64,000 nucleotides of DNA. It comes from Candida dubliniensis CD36 (lineage: Eukaryota > Ascomycota > Pichiomycetes > Serinales > Debaryomycetaceae). The stretch spans positions 2,225,090 to 2,289,089 of the forward strand of contig NC_012861.1 in the NCBI RefSeq assembly GCF_000026945.1. Reading direction: 5' to 3'. The position numbers and the translations under genes were made by a program. Positions 40,401 to 50,125 of the stretch are shown here, piece after piece. A model generated the notes under the pieces. That model searched no databases. It was given only the letters and a program-made list of their open reading frames with translations, and was not told the DNA's origin. Every line of letters starts with the position of its first letter. Position 1 is the first letter of the stretch.

Positions 40401-40949
40401 TAGACGCAGCTTTAGCACGCTGATTTCGTTATCCAATAACCCAATTTGGTGATCTAGCTCCTTGTATTGCTCTTTCTTTTCGTCAAGCGAAATCAGGGTT
40501 GATTCGCTGGTGGTAAACTTTTTTTCGAGTATCTTGATTTTCGATTCGTGTAACTCCAAGAGTTTGCCAAACACTGATTCGTCGACTTTTTGTCTTTTTG
40601 GTAAGGGCTCGATTGGTGAAGATGGTTGTGTTCTTTTTGGCGGGCTTAGTGTCAAATCAATGATATCACTGGTTACCAAGGGTGGTGCTTTTGGGGTAGG
40701 TGCGCTTTGCGACTTAAACTCATTGGGAGATATGGTCTTTAACGGTAGTCGTGATTGGACTTTACGTTGAGATTTTGAAGGTAGTGGGATATTTTCTTTA
40801 TTTGAAGAAGGAGGATCAATGACTCTAGGGGTTAGCACCACACTATCTTTGGGAAAATGTTTTCTTATTAAGTTTATTACTGCTGGCGGCGTTATATGAG
40901 GGTTTGTTCGCCTCACCCAATCCACCTGCTCTGTCAAATTAGTTATCAT
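37455..40949 (-). CDS. SGS1: RecQ-family DNA helicase Sgs1 (BLM)
   Basis: A 1164-residue protein. The N-terminal 430 residues are disordered and acidic and include a poly-Asp tract and a proline run; this part should hold the Top3/Rmi1 contact at the extreme N-terminus. Helicase motifs are in order: motif I MPTGGGKSLCYQLPA (near residue 463), DEAH in VVIDEAHCLSSWGH (near 568), and motif VI QETGRAGRDG (near 753). A RecQ zinc region (CRRKQVLQYF to CKKQCDNC, near 800-830), a winged helix, and an HRDC domain (near 990-1060) follow. Sgs1 resolves recombination intermediates with Top3 and Rmi1. The length is below yeast (1447) because of the shorter N-terminus. A G1/S box sits 36 bp upstream. Confidence 0.95.
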   Translation of the reverse strand: MITNLTEQVDWVRRTNPHITPPAVINLIRKHFPKDSVVLTPRVIDPPSSNKENIPLPSKSQRKVQSRLPLKTISPNEFKSQSAPTPKAPPLVTSDIIDLTLSPPKRTQPSSPIEPLPKRQKVDESVFGKLLELHESKIKILEKKFTTSESTLISLDEKKEQYKELDHQIGLLDNEISVLKLRLQDTTDSPSPLDSPEFRVPTTRPVRLAAARAIVESTDNVIDEEDTEDHFGEHTMDGLLTPTQERMSQDDLNEMASFIDDRTFDIPSQLSDGEFIDVDSETEINDIRLSPETAAKYGVKYNSQIIGKTAPDVSASSVSDQIEETSIQNPQSGPNSPIVIDDDDDDDDDRLDFTTQLNNEREIDFIELDSDDEWSLDEPQPPPPPPPATNPVLMIDSDDAFSDDDKDLVEYLIEKRVPTSSEPFIDEVYSILNDVFKLQSFRPNQLEAVVATLLSKDVFVLMPTGGGKSLCYQLPALVKSGATKGTTVVISPLISLMQDQVQHLLAKNIKAGMFSSKGGNDDNKHTIHLFREGFLDIVYLSPEKANKSSLIQKIMTQLYNNNQLARVVIDEAHCLSSWGHDFRPDYQGLGFFKDKFPKVPIMALTATANEKVRMDILHNLKMDNPVLLKQSFNRTNLFYEIKWKSGNYLLEIKDYILSRFKGKTGIIYCHSKQSCEQTSMKLNEYGLKTSFYHAGMSADSRFNIQKRWQESKIQVICATIAFGMGIDKPDVRFVIHLFLPRTLEGYYQETGRAGRDGNYSECVMYYSYKDARSLQSLIQRDEELSELGKENHLAKLRQVVQYCENTTDCRRKQVLQYFNETFDPVNCKKQCDNCRNYNHVTVVEKDCTQYAKDIIKLVKSIQDDQVTVLHCQDVFRGLNHKKITEAGHNENEYHGKGQSLDKNDVERIFFYLLSEQCIVEYHVMHAGFASNYVKVGKNADVVLNGQKKIVILFSSRPVSASNSLGRTPANTSRPAEYQESFITARQMTTADVPDSSFTQRCLQELREAREGALTECAISSLQIVGEVTLRDMLAKLPTNKKDFAKLEGIKKGQLEYFTYFKKILTSLSREKKKMSNTSSTSTVASDISSVSTSTVSPYFQPSQQDQEILATLRAASQPKPGNTFPQPSNSKKKGYKNFKKGRPKNFKKAAPKSLASSHRNAMPM

Positions 40950-41855
40950 TGGCTATACGATTGTTGCAAGATGGGTATTGGTTTACGCGTTTATTTTATT
41001 TTTTTTTTTTTTTTTTGTTGTTTTCCAGATTTGACTTTTTTGTCAAAGCACACTAACGAGTGAGGAGAATATCCTCTTCTACAAACCCCTCAGCACGACC
41101 AACAATTAGCGGGGAGAAGAATGGGCGACATGAGGACGGGCATTATTATTATTCACCCCACGCCCAAGATGATTCCGACTGTTGTTGTTGTTGGTTAGAA
41201 TTTTTTTTTTCGGGCTCTGCACACGCTTTCTTGGGATAATCCGAAACGAAAAAGCATTTTGTGAAATAGAGAGCATCCAAAAATAGACCTTTCACTTGCC
41301 CAACTTACAGTTTTGATTGTGATTATTTTGTGTAGCAGACAAAGAAGAACAATTCCATGTATGTTACGCATGTTGAGTAGATATGGGATGATGTAGAAAG
41401 AAAAAAAAAAAAAAAATGAGGCAAAACGAAAAATCACCTTATTATTTTATCGAACTTCGGCCATTGTTGGGAAAGAGCATTTGCCATAGCCTGCCGCATA
41501 AATAATTCCACACCACTTTCACGTCTATTGTAGTTGGTAGAATCGCCTGCTTCTTCTCCATAACATGGTTCGATTAGAAAAGGAGGACAAGAGAAAGCTG
41601 TTCTTAACTGAGGGGAAAACTCAGTGATTGGTTCCGACGACTAAAAGCCTTTTTTTTTTTCATTTTTGTGTAACACAGAATATTGTTATGATTCGTTTTA
41701 GCAACAAAGAAAAATCAACAGATGGTTCACACCACAGGAGGAGGAGGAATGCAGGTTGGATATGTGTAGAGGATATATATATAGTTCCTCCTTTATCCAT
41801 ATCATAAAAAAATTTTTTATTTCTAATTTCATTTTTCCACCAAGAGTGTATCAAC
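40950..41855. promoter_or_regulatory. SGS1/ZFS1 divergent intergenic region
   Basis: This 906-bp spacer holds T tracts (41003-41016, 41403-41417, 41651-41660), a small inverted repeat ACTGAG/CTCAGT at 41607-41625, and a TATA-like GGATATATATATAG at about 41771-41784, roughly 75 bp upstream of the ZFS1 ATG. The small open frames across it are encoded largely by homopolymers and are not convincing. Confidence 0.5.
40985..40990. promoter_or_regulatory. MluI cell-cycle box (ACGCGT) at SGS1
   Basis: TTTACGCGTTTA, centred about 40 bp upstream of the SGS1 ATG and next to a T tract. ACGCGT is the core site of the MBF/SBF G1/S factors. Its closeness to the ATG leaves open whether it is in the leader. 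Confidence 0.55.
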
Positions 41856-42464
41856 ATGATGTCGACTCTTAAAGACCATAAAAATTTTGCATTCACCGGA
41901 ACCAAGTCGTCTATTGCCTCGAGCTCATCCTCAACTACTGATTTCGATGACTTGTTGCCAGACTTGTGGCAGACGAGTTCTAACGAGTCCGATATGAAAC
42001 ACAGTTCACAGAGTTTATTTAATAGTCCCCACCACTACTTATTCCAACAAGATATTCTTCCATCTATTCCGCAACCCCAGCCACAAAATTGGTTCAATGT
42101 GTCGGTTTCGTCTCCATTAAGATCGTCATCGAGTTTATGGGAAGATCCGCCAACTGAACAACCACAGCCAATTTTCTATTTGCCACAAGACGACGACTTG
42201 TTTAATTTTGAACAGGTCCATCATCCACAACACCTGCACACCAAGACCCAAATCAACACGCAATTATACAAGACCGAGTTGTGTGCCTCGTTTATGAAGA
42301 CCGGAGTTTGTCCCTATGCCAGCAAATGCCAATTTGCCCATGGCGAGAGTGAATTGAAACACGTCGAGAGACCTCCGAAATGGAGATCGAAGCCTTGTGC
42401 TAATTGGTCAAAGTACGGCAGTTGTCGTTATGGGAATAGATGCTGTTTTAAACACGGCGATTGA
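41856..42464 (+). CDS. ZFS1: Tristetraprolin-type tandem CCCH zinc finger protein
   Basis: A 202-residue protein with a low-complexity Ser/Gln/Pro N-terminus and two C-terminal fingers of the form C-x8-C-x5-C-x3-H: CASFMKTGVCPYASKCQFAH and CANWSKYGSCRYGNRCCFKH. The lead-in YKTELC before finger 1 and KWRSKPC before finger 2 are those of the TTP/Cth/Zfs1 family. These proteins bind UAUUUAU elements in 3' UTRs and recruit decay factors. The protein ends right after the second finger. A second ATG follows immediately (41859). Two AU-rich elements in its own 3' region suggest autoregulation. The symbol follows Candida usage as I recall it. Confidence 0.92.
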   Translation: MMSTLKDHKNFAFTGTKSSIASSSSSTTDFDDLLPDLWQTSSNESDMKHSSQSLFNSPHHYLFQQDILPSIPQPQPQNWFNVSVSSPLRSSSSLWEDPPTEQPQPIFYLPQDDDLFNFEQVHHPQHLHTKTQINTQLYKTELCASFMKTGVCPYASKCQFAHGESELKHVERPPKWRSKPCANWSKYGSCRYGNRCCFKHGD

Positions 42465-42482
42465 ATGGGTTATGATTTTAGG

Positions 42483-42541
42483 TATTTATTTATTTGCTAC
42501 AAGAAAAATAGTCTTTGTATAGTTTAATATATTTATTTATT
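42483..42541 (+). promoter_or_regulatory. Two AU-rich elements in the ZFS1 3' UTR
   Basis: TATTTATTTATTT at 42483-42495 and TATTTATTTATT at 42530-42541 lie 19 and 66 nt after the ZFS1 stop. Each contains overlapping copies of the UAUUUAU heptamer bound by TTP-family proteins. Confidence 0.7.
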
Positions 42542-42873
42542 CGATGTATAAAATAAGGATACAGCCTCGGAAATGTAAAGAACATTACTTGTTAATTGTG
42601 TGGTGATGAATGGTTCGTAATGTCATCCACAGCGCCCAACAATAGTATGAGTCAAATCAAAGATAGAAGAAGAGAACTTCTTCATCAATGAGATATCACT
42701 GCAACGGCTTTAACCTATCGTCATTGACTGTTATAGTTGATACAGAAAGAAAAAAAAAAAAAAAAAGTGTAAAAAAATGAAAAAAAAAAAAATTGTTGAA
42801 AAATTTTTTTTAAGTAGAGGAACAAAAAAAAATTTTTCTTTGCGAGTTAACGATTCCTCTTTCTCTAGACATA
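42542..42873. promoter_or_regulatory. GCN1 promoter region
   Basis: This spacer holds the end of the ZFS1 transcript and the GCN1 promoter. A tracts at 42751-42766, 42779-42791 and 42825-42832 and a T run near 42805 dominate the last 130 bp. No specific factor site or gene is recognised. Confidence 0.45.
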
Positions 42874-45800
42874 ATGGATAGTTGGGAGACATTAGAGCCT
42901 GTTTACGAAAAAGGCGTAGTTGATTCACTAGTTTCAGTTAGAATCCCGATTTTATCATCTATTAAATCAGTGTTACCAGAGATTTCCGAACAGGAATTGA
43001 ACAAGATCGTAGTGGTTTTGTTAAAGACATTCAACTATTACCACGATGCGCAATCAAGAAATGCCGTATTGAGTGTTTTACAAGCTATTGGGGGTAAATA
43101 CCCGAAATATTTGCTAGTGTATGTCAAGTTTATCAATCAGCAAGCTGATGGGCCGACATTACCAATTACTGATTATATGACGCTTTTGCAATGGATCAAT
43201 GCGTTTGTGGTTGATATGGCCAGACTCGGCAAATTAGACGATTCTGTGGCATTGGCTCAAGGGAAGGTGTTGAGCAAGTGTATAAGCTTTGAAGGAAAAC
43301 GAAGGAGAATTTATAAATCGGCAATTCAAACTACAAAGACTGCTATGGGTGATGCATTGGCAGTTGGTTCTGGGTACTTGGATATAGTTGTGAGGAACAA
43401 ACTGTTTTCATTATTGGGGGTGTTGGACATGGCGCTAGACAAACATCCTGGGTTGTTTGAAGTTTACCAGCAAAAGTATACGGCCGAGATCTTGGATTTT
43501 TTTGTTAACCACGGTTTGCTAAGTAAGGTTCCACCTACCCCGCAAGATTTGGCAGTGTTTGGCAGATGTATCAAGAGTTTGGTAAAAGACTTTTCCAAGT
43601 TGGTCCCACATATTGAGAAGGCGATATTAAGGTCGTCGGAAAATTCGTTTGTATATACCCTTCCAGTCCTATTTGAGAACTTGTCGATTGAAATTGAGTT
43701 GAGTGCCAAATTGGTCAATGCGATTATTTCCGGTATCAAGTCGACCAAGGAGAATGTGAGGAATGGTGCTGCCAAGACTTTGGCGTTGGCTTTACAGAAG
43801 AACACTGCTGATTTGGTTGATGAGATCTTCAAAGCCATCAAGGCCACGTCCAATGCCGAATCCAAGGCGTTGATTGTAAAGTGTTTGTTGTATTTCCCCG
43901 ACTCAGAAAAGATTGTTAAGCAGGTGTTGCCGTTGGTATCGAAAGACCAAAACGAGACATCGTTGGCGAGTTTGGTTAAGGTGTTTACGTTTCATGGGTT
44001 AAAGTATCATAATGACGAGGTGGTTAAGCAGTTTATTGCTGGGTTCAACTCTGTCAAATTGCGTCGAGTTTGGTTTGTTGAGTTTGGCGAATGTGTGGAG
44101 ACGTTGCCATTCCCTGAACTTTTGGGTGAATTTGAAAAGATCTTGAAAGGGATAGAGGATGCACCCCTTCCATCGGTAAGCAATAAGAGTATTGTGTGTG
44201 CCTTTGTTATTTTGGCATTGACGGGCAAAGATTCGCCGTTGCTTAACGACACAAGAATTTTCAGCAAGCTCGATGAGGTTGAATTGAAATGGTTAGTGCG
44301 TGCTTTAAAAAATGATCCTGCTGGTTGGATATACGTGTTGACGAACGCCCCATATAAGGTAAGAATGTTTGCCTTGGAGAAGATAGTGTTGAATGATGAA
44401 CTCAGCCAAGGGTTAATTGAGGTGGTGTTGGATGGTGATTTGGCGAATGTTGGGCCTGTTTTTGCATTGCTTAGTCGTTATTCGGAGAAGAATTTACGGC
44501 ACCTCATTCTTCCTGCAAGAAAGGCGGGAGTTGACTGGATCGCATTAGCTCAAAGGGCCAAAATCGACGTTGGGAAGTTAGTTGGTGAGAATTTTAGTGC
44601 TATTTTCCAAGAGTGTGTTGATGATGGGTCACAGGCTGCTGTTCAGGCCATTGGTGATATTGCCTTTATCCAGCCAGAGCTTATCCAACCAATTGTTGCC
44701 GTTATTGATTTGGACGTGTCGCAACTTAGTTTTACCCAGCAAGAGATTGACATTTACCAGGGCCACGAAGGTCAGTTGGTTGTTAATGTGCTTAACGAGA
44801 AGCAACTCGACAAGAACTCCAAGGATTATGAAATCAAGAAATGGGAGCAGTCTATCAAGAAGGAGTTGAAACAGCCGAAAAAGTTATCTAAAGAAGAACA
44901 AGCTTTGGTTAATCAGCAGCTCGCCAAGGAGAGTGAGATTAGGAAGAAAGTGGGTGAGGTTGTTGAGCGTGCTAATTTTGTCATTAGTTTGATTATCGAG
45001 TTGACAAAACAGGCCAAGCTTGTGAACAATGGTGGTAACTTGTGGTTCCCGGTTGCCGTTAACAAGTTGCTTGAATTGCCACAGTCCAGCTTGTTTAACC
45101 CTATTGATGCGTTTCTTGGATTGTCGGAGTTGATTTCACCTAGACTCGGGGTTTTGTGCAAGTTTATTGGTGTTGCCACCCTCCGGTTGTATGGCATAAA
45201 GTTGGATGATAGTTTAGAGCAGGAACCGCTTGTGTCACTTTTGGGAAGAATTTTATACAGAATCAAGATGCTTAGTGACCAGCAGCCACTTGACTCGTTG
45301 AGTTTGTCGTATGTGTTGCCGTTGTTAACACGAGTATTGTATGATGGTAAGGCGGTGGCAATCAAGAATGCATCAAAGGGTGCAGTCACATCCGAATTTG
45401 TTGAAGAAGACCCTGAGGAAGAACAATTGTTGTTGGCTATTGAGATTATTTCTGCTCATGCCGAGTCGTTTGAAGACGACAAGATTCCACGTACCAGTAT
45501 TTTAGAAGTCTTGATTTCGTTAATGAAATTACCGTCAAAGGCCAAGTTGTCAAAAGAATGCTTTTTATCGTTGTGCCAACACATTGCATTTAATATTAGA
45601 CAAGGTGATTTGCAGTTGTTATTGGGCAGTTTGATCACCCCTCACGTGTTTGTCAGATCGACATTGTTAGAAGGGTTAGATGCTGAGTTTGAGTTGGAAG
45701 AGTATTCAAAGGAGTTGTTTGTGGCCACCCACGATAACGACCAGAACTGTCGTGAGCTTGCACAAACTATTTGGGACGACAATGAGTTGGAAGTTGAGGA

Positions 45801-48800
45801 TGCTTCAAGGTTGCTTAGTTTGTTTGGCAATAGTGATGCTGGTCTAAGGAATTCAGTGGCACACGCGTACGTCGATGCCAGCCAGCAAACATTGCTAAAC
45901 ATTGAGGAATTGTTTGAATTGTATGATGAAAAGAAGAACCCGCCACCACCAAAATTAGACCAGTTTGGGTTGGTTATCAAGTCTAGTATTGATAATCGTG
46001 ACCGATGGGAAGAACGGTCGACTGTGGCCATTGCGTTGAAATTGTTGGCTCCGTTGTATACCGAAGCACATGTCAAACAGTTGTTTGAGTTTCTTGTTGA
46101 GACTGCTGATAAGGACGAGTTGGTGGCGCAAGAATTACAGGATGCCGGTGTTGAAGCCATCAAGTTGCATGGAGCGTCCAACGTTGAAGTGTTGATCCCT
46201 ATTTTTGAAACCAGCTTGGCCAAGAGTAGTAAAGAATCAGTCGTGGTGTTGTATGGTACGTTAGCGCGTGATTTGGACAAGAGCGACCCGCGATTAAAGA
46301 TTATAATTGACAGGCTTATGAAGAGTTTGGATGCGCCAGCAGTGCAGTATGCTGTTTCTGAATGTATTGCGCCTTTGGTGGGTGCGATAGACAATTTGCC
46401 ACAAGTGTTTGATGAGTTGTTTGAGAAATTGTTTAGTGCTAAAAAAGTGTCTTCGCGTCGTGGTGCCGCATACGGAATTGCAGGGTTGGTTAAAGGTAGT
46501 GGAATCAAGAGTTTGAGCTCGTACGATATTATTCGTACCTTGACTGATGCTGCTGAAGAGAAGGATACAGTTAAACGTGAGAGCGTTTCTATTGCGTTTG
46601 AGACGTTGTCGAGAAGTTTGGGCAAATACTTTGAGCCGTACGTGTTGGAGATATTGCCGATCATTCTTAAATCGCTTGGTGATCCAGTGCCCGAAGTGAG
46701 ATTGGCTACCGACAATGCCGCTAAGGAGATTATGAAAAACACTACTTCGTTTGGGGTGAAGAAACTTATTCCGTTGGCTATATCCAATCTAGACGAGATT
46801 GCGTGGAGATCGAAAAAGGGGTCAGTCGAGTTGCTTGGGTCGATGGCGTATTTGGACCCAACACAGTTGTCGGCGTCGTTGTCGATTATTATTCCCCAGA
46901 TTGTTGGTGTGCTTAACGATACTCACAAGGAGGTTAGAAAGGCGGCGTCGGCGGCGTTGCAGAGGTTTGGTGAGGTTATACGAAACCCGGAAATTCAAGC
47001 GATTGTGCCTGATCTTATTAATGCTATTGGTGACCCTACCAAGTATACTGACGATGCATTAGACAAATTGATCAAGACACAGTTTGTGCACTATATTGAT
47101 GGTCCGTCGTTGGCATTGATTATACATGTTATTTATAGGGGTATGAAAGATCGAGCATCTACAAAGAAAAAGGCATGTCAAATTGTGGGTAATATGGCAA
47201 TTTTGGTTGACTCCAAGGACTTGCGTCCGTACTTGAACGAATTGGTTGGCGAGTTGGAGATTGCTATGGTTGATCCTGTTCCTGCCACGAGATCGACTGC
47301 TGCAAGAGCATTAGGGTCGTTGGTTGAAAAGTTGGGTGAAGACAGTTTCCCAGGGTTGATTGGTAAATTGGTGGCCACTCTTGAGGATGATACAAAAGCT
47401 GGTGATCGACTTGGGTCGGCCCAGGCGTTGGCAGAAGTTATTTGTGGTCTTGGGATTAACAAGTTGGAGGAGATGTTGCCGGTTATTTTGTCGTCTGCAA
47501 GCGCACCACGTACACGTGCTGGGTTTATGCCGTTGTTGTTGTTTTTGCCTGTATGTTTTGGGTCGCAGTTTTCGCCTTATCTTAACAAGATTATTCCACC
47601 CATCTTAAAAGGATTGGCTGACCAGGATGAGGAGGTTAGGGATACGGCATTGAAGGCTGGTAGGTTGATTGTGAAGAACTATGCCAAGAAGGCAGTTGAC
47701 TTGTTGCTTCCAGAATTGGAGAATGGGTTGTCTGATAGTAGTTATAGAATTAGGTTGTCGTCGGTTGAGCTTACTGGAGATTTGTTGTTCCAGATTACGG
47801 GTATTTCCGGTAAGAACGAGCTCACTGAGGACCAGAACCTTAACAAGACGCTTGTGGAAGTGCTTGGACAAGAGCGACGCGATAGGGTGTTGGCGTTGTT
47901 GTTTGTTTGCCGGTCAGATGTTGCTGGTATTGTTAGGAATGCGACAGTTGATATTTGGAAGGCGTTGGTTTCCAACACGCCAAGAACAGTCAAGGAGATT
48001 TTGCCCTCGCTTACTGCCATTGTTGTGGGGAAGTTGTCGTCGCCCGACGATGTTCAACGTACTATAGCTGCACAAACATTAGGGGAGATGGTACGTCGTG
48101 TTGGTGCCAATGCGTTGGCACAGTTGTTGCCTACATTGCAAGAGTCGGACGACAAGCAAGGTGTTTGTATTGCCGTTACTGAATTGATCAAGTCTACGTC
48201 GCACGATGGGTTGGTGCAGTACCAGGATACGTTTATTGATATTATTAAGGATGGGCTTGTTAGTTCTCGAGAGGAAGCTGCAGTTGCGTTTGATGCGTTG
48301 CACCAGGAACTTGGCAAGGTGGTTATTGATGAGATTGTACCTGATTTGTTAAAGAGGTTGAAAGAGCCGAATGCATTGCTTGCGTTGAAGGATATTATGC
48401 TGAAAAAGTCGGATGTGATTTTCCCTATTTTGTTGCCTACGTTGCTTACACCGCCGGTTGACACTGAAGCGTTGGCGGCATTAGCGCCAGTAGCTGGGTC
48501 TGCCTTGTACAAGAGGTTAGCGGTGATTATCAACACGTTGGTAGATGCAAAGAGTGAAGCTGTTGATGAGGTTATGTTGTCGGTTGAAGATGATGGTGTT
48601 CACACGTTGATGCAAATTATTTTGGGGCTTCTTAAGGATGAGGATACCAAGAGGAGAGTGTTTATTTTCTCGAGATTGGCTGGGTTTTTTGGGGCTACTG
48701 ATCTTGACTATTCGATGTATCTTGAGGATATGGTTACGCGATTGATTCTTTCGTTGGCTGATCCGTCGCCAGAGGTTGTTAAAGGTGCATTTGAGGCGTT

Positions 48801-50118
48801 ATCTGCGTTGGTCAAGAGACAACCAAAAGAAGTTCTTGAGAAGTTGGTCAAACCAGCAAAGCAAACATTGGACTTGTGTATTGATATCCCTGCATTTAGC
48901 TTACCAAAAGGTCCCAATTGTGTTTTGCCGATTTTCTTGCATGGGTTGATGTATGGTAATCATAAGGAAGAGGCGGCGTTGGGTATTGCTGATATTATTG
49001 ACAAGACGCCAGGAGAAAACTTGCGTCCGTTTTCCACGTCAATTACTGGTCCGTTGATTAGAGTTATTGGGGAGAAGGTTGCTAGTGATATCAAGGCGGC
49101 CATTCTTGTGGCATTGAACAATTTGTTGGTTAAGATTCCGCAGTTTCTTCGTCCATTTATTCCGCAATTGCAAAGAACTTTTGTCAGGTCGTTGTCCGAT
49201 AGCAATGAAAAGTTGCGTAAACGCGCTGTTGTTGCGTTGGGCACGTTGATTAAGTTTCAACCAAGGGTTGATTCGTTGGTTACTGAGTTGGTCAATGGGG
49301 CCAAGACGTCGGATTATAAAGAGTCTATGTTGAAGGCGATGTTGGTTGTTGTTGAGCAAGCGGGGAAGAGTTTGAGTGAGGCGTCGAAACAGGCGATATT
49401 GGTAGTTGCAGAGCAAGAGATGGACCCGGTGCTTATTGGGAGTCTAGCTGGGAGCTTATCAGAGGAGGAAGCAGAAAGTATACTAGACAATGTTTTGGCG
49501 AATGAGTCCAAGTTTTCCATTCTTGCGATAAACTCGTTTTTGAAGTATTCTCCCGAGCATGTGAAGAGCGATGCAGTTGTCAATTTTGTTGTCGGGTGTG
49601 CCAATTCCGACAATGCATATATGAGTGATAACGCCACAATCGCTATTGGTAAGCTATTGTTGCTTGGTGTTGAGAGTAAGGAGTTGGTTGATCAGCTTGC
49701 AATGAATGCGATCGCCCCCAAATCGTCTTCTCCTGATACGAGACGGTTATCGTTGGTGGTTATTAGAACTGTGGCCAGACACAAAGGAATTGTTGATTTG
49801 GATATTGTTGTGCCTAGTATATTTGCGTGTGTTCGTGATCCAATCATCCCCATCAAGTTGGCAGCAGAAAAGGCGTTCCTTGAAGTGTTTGATATGGTCA
49901 ATGGCAGCGCCAAATTTGACGCATGGTTTAAGAATGAGAATTTGACTACAGTTACCGGGACAACAATAGTTGCACGGTCTATTGGCGAGTACACCAAGCG
50001 AGTTGCTAGTAGATTAGCTGGTGTCGAAAGAGAGAGAATCGAGGCCGGTGGCGATGAAGAGACATTGTTTAGTGATAGAATTGAAGATGAAAATGAAATT
50101 TGGCAAGTAGGTATATAA
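42874..50118 (+). CDS. GCN1: Gcn1, ribosome-binding activator of Gcn2
   Basis: A 2414-residue HEAT-repeat protein, slightly shorter than yeast Gcn1 (2672). The N-terminus (ETLEPVYEKGVVDSLVSVRIPIL) aligns with the yeast start. The eEF3-like HEAT block runs from about residue 1260 to 1650, with FMPLLLFLPVCFG and AGDRLGSAQALAEVICGLG. The C-terminal third contains the Gcn2-binding region. Gcn1 with Gcn20 senses stalled or collided ribosomes and passes uncharged tRNA to Gcn2, which phosphorylates eIF2alpha and induces Gcn4. The start is the ATG at 42874. The gene is a single exon. It converges on MIG2 with only 7 bp between the stops. Confidence 0.97.
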   Translation: MDSWETLEPVYEKGVVDSLVSVRIPILSSIKSVLPEISEQELNKIVVVLLKTFNYYHDAQSRNAVLSVLQAIGGKYPKYLLVYVKFINQQADGPTLPITDYMTLLQWINAFVVDMARLGKLDDSVALAQGKVLSKCISFEGKRRRIYKSAIQTTKTAMGDALAVGSGYLDIVVRNKLFSLLGVLDMALDKHPGLFEVYQQKYTAEILDFFVNHGLLSKVPPTPQDLAVFGRCIKSLVKDFSKLVPHIEKAILRSSENSFVYTLPVLFENLSIEIELSAKLVNAIISGIKSTKENVRNGAAKTLALALQKNTADLVDEIFKAIKATSNAESKALIVKCLLYFPDSEKIVKQVLPLVSKDQNETSLASLVKVFTFHGLKYHNDEVVKQFIAGFNSVKLRRVWFVEFGECVETLPFPELLGEFEKILKGIEDAPLPSVSNKSIVCAFVILALTGKDSPLLNDTRIFSKLDEVELKWLVRALKNDPAGWIYVLTNAPYKVRMFALEKIVLNDELSQGLIEVVLDGDLANVGPVFALLSRYSEKNLRHLILPARKAGVDWIALAQRAKIDVGKLVGENFSAIFQECVDDGSQAAVQAIGDIAFIQPELIQPIVAVIDLDVSQLSFTQQEIDIYQGHEGQLVVNVLNEKQLDKNSKDYEIKKWEQSIKKELKQPKKLSKEEQALVNQQLAKESEIRKKVGEVVERANFVISLIIELTKQAKLVNNGGNLWFPVAVNKLLELPQSSLFNPIDAFLGLSELISPRLGVLCKFIGVATLRLYGIKLDDSLEQEPLVSLLGRILYRIKMLSDQQPLDSLSLSYVLPLLTRVLYDGKAVAIKNASKGAVTSEFVEEDPEEEQLLLAIEIISAHAESFEDDKIPRTSILEVLISLMKLPSKAKLSKECFLSLCQHIAFNIRQGDLQLLLGSLITPHVFVRSTLLEGLDAEFELEEYSKELFVATHDNDQNCRELAQTIWDDNELEVEDASRLLSLFGNSDAGLRNSVAHAYVDASQQTLLNIEELFELYDEKKNPPPPKLDQFGLVIKSSIDNRDRWEERSTVAIALKLLAPLYTEAHVKQLFEFLVETADKDELVAQELQDAGVEAIKLHGASNVEVLIPIFETSLAKSSKESVVVLYGTLARDLDKSDPRLKIIIDRLMKSLDAPAVQYAVSECIAPLVGAIDNLPQVFDELFEKLFSAKKVSSRRGAAYGIAGLVKGSGIKSLSSYDIIRTLTDAAEEKDTVKRESVSIAFETLSRSLGKYFEPYVLEILPIILKSLGDPVPEVRLATDNAAKEIMKNTTSFGVKKLIPLAISNLDEIAWRSKKGSVELLGSMAYLDPTQLSASLSIIIPQIVGVLNDTHKEVRKAASAALQRFGEVIRNPEIQAIVPDLINAIGDPTKYTDDALDKLIKTQFVHYIDGPSLALIIHVIYRGMKDRASTKKKACQIVGNMAILVDSKDLRPYLNELVGELEIAMVDPVPATRSTAARALGSLVEKLGEDSFPGLIGKLVATLEDDTKAGDRLGSAQALAEVICGLGINKLEEMLPVILSSASAPRTRAGFMPLLLFLPVCFGSQFSPYLNKIIPPILKGLADQDEEVRDTALKAGRLIVKNYAKKAVDLLLPELENGLSDSSYRIRLSSVELTGDLLFQITGISGKNELTEDQNLNKTLVEVLGQERRDRVLALLFVCRSDVAGIVRNATVDIWKALVSNTPRTVKEILPSLTAIVVGKLSSPDDVQRTIAAQTLGEMVRRVGANALAQLLPTLQESDDKQGVCIAVTELIKSTSHDGLVQYQDTFIDIIKDGLVSSREEAAVAFDALHQELGKVVIDEIVPDLLKRLKEPNALLALKDIMLKKSDVIFPILLPTLLTPPVDTEALAALAPVAGSALYKRLAVIINTLVDAKSEAVDEVMLSVEDDGVHTLMQIILGLLKDEDTKRRVFIFSRLAGFFGATDLDYSMYLEDMVTRLILSLADPSPEVVKGAFEALSALVKRQPKEVLEKLVKPAKQTLDLCIDIPAFSLPKGPNCVLPIFLHGLMYGNHKEEAALGIADIIDKTPGENLRPFSTSITGPLIRVIGEKVASDIKAAILVALNNLLVKIPQFLRPFIPQLQRTFVRSLSDSNEKLRKRAVVALGTLIKFQPRVDSLVTELVNGAKTSDYKESMLKAMLVVVEQAGKSLSEASKQAILVVAEQEMDPVLIGSLAGSLSEEEAESILDNVLANESKFSILAINSFLKYSPEHVKSDAVVNFVVGCANSDNAYMSDNATIAIGKLLLLGVESKELVDQLAMNAIAPKSSSPDTRRLSLVVIRTVARHKGIVDLDIVVPSIFACVRDPIIPIKLAAEKAFLEVFDMVNGSAKFDAWFKNENLTTVTGTTIVARSIGEYTKRVASRLAGVERERIEAGGDEETLFSDRIEDENEIWQVGI

Positions 50119-50125
50119 GATGTGT

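Noticed and set aside
41195..41437. Minus-strand frame of 80 codons in the SGS1/ZFS1 spacer
   Set aside because: It depends on an A16 tract for a Phe run and shows no homology signal.
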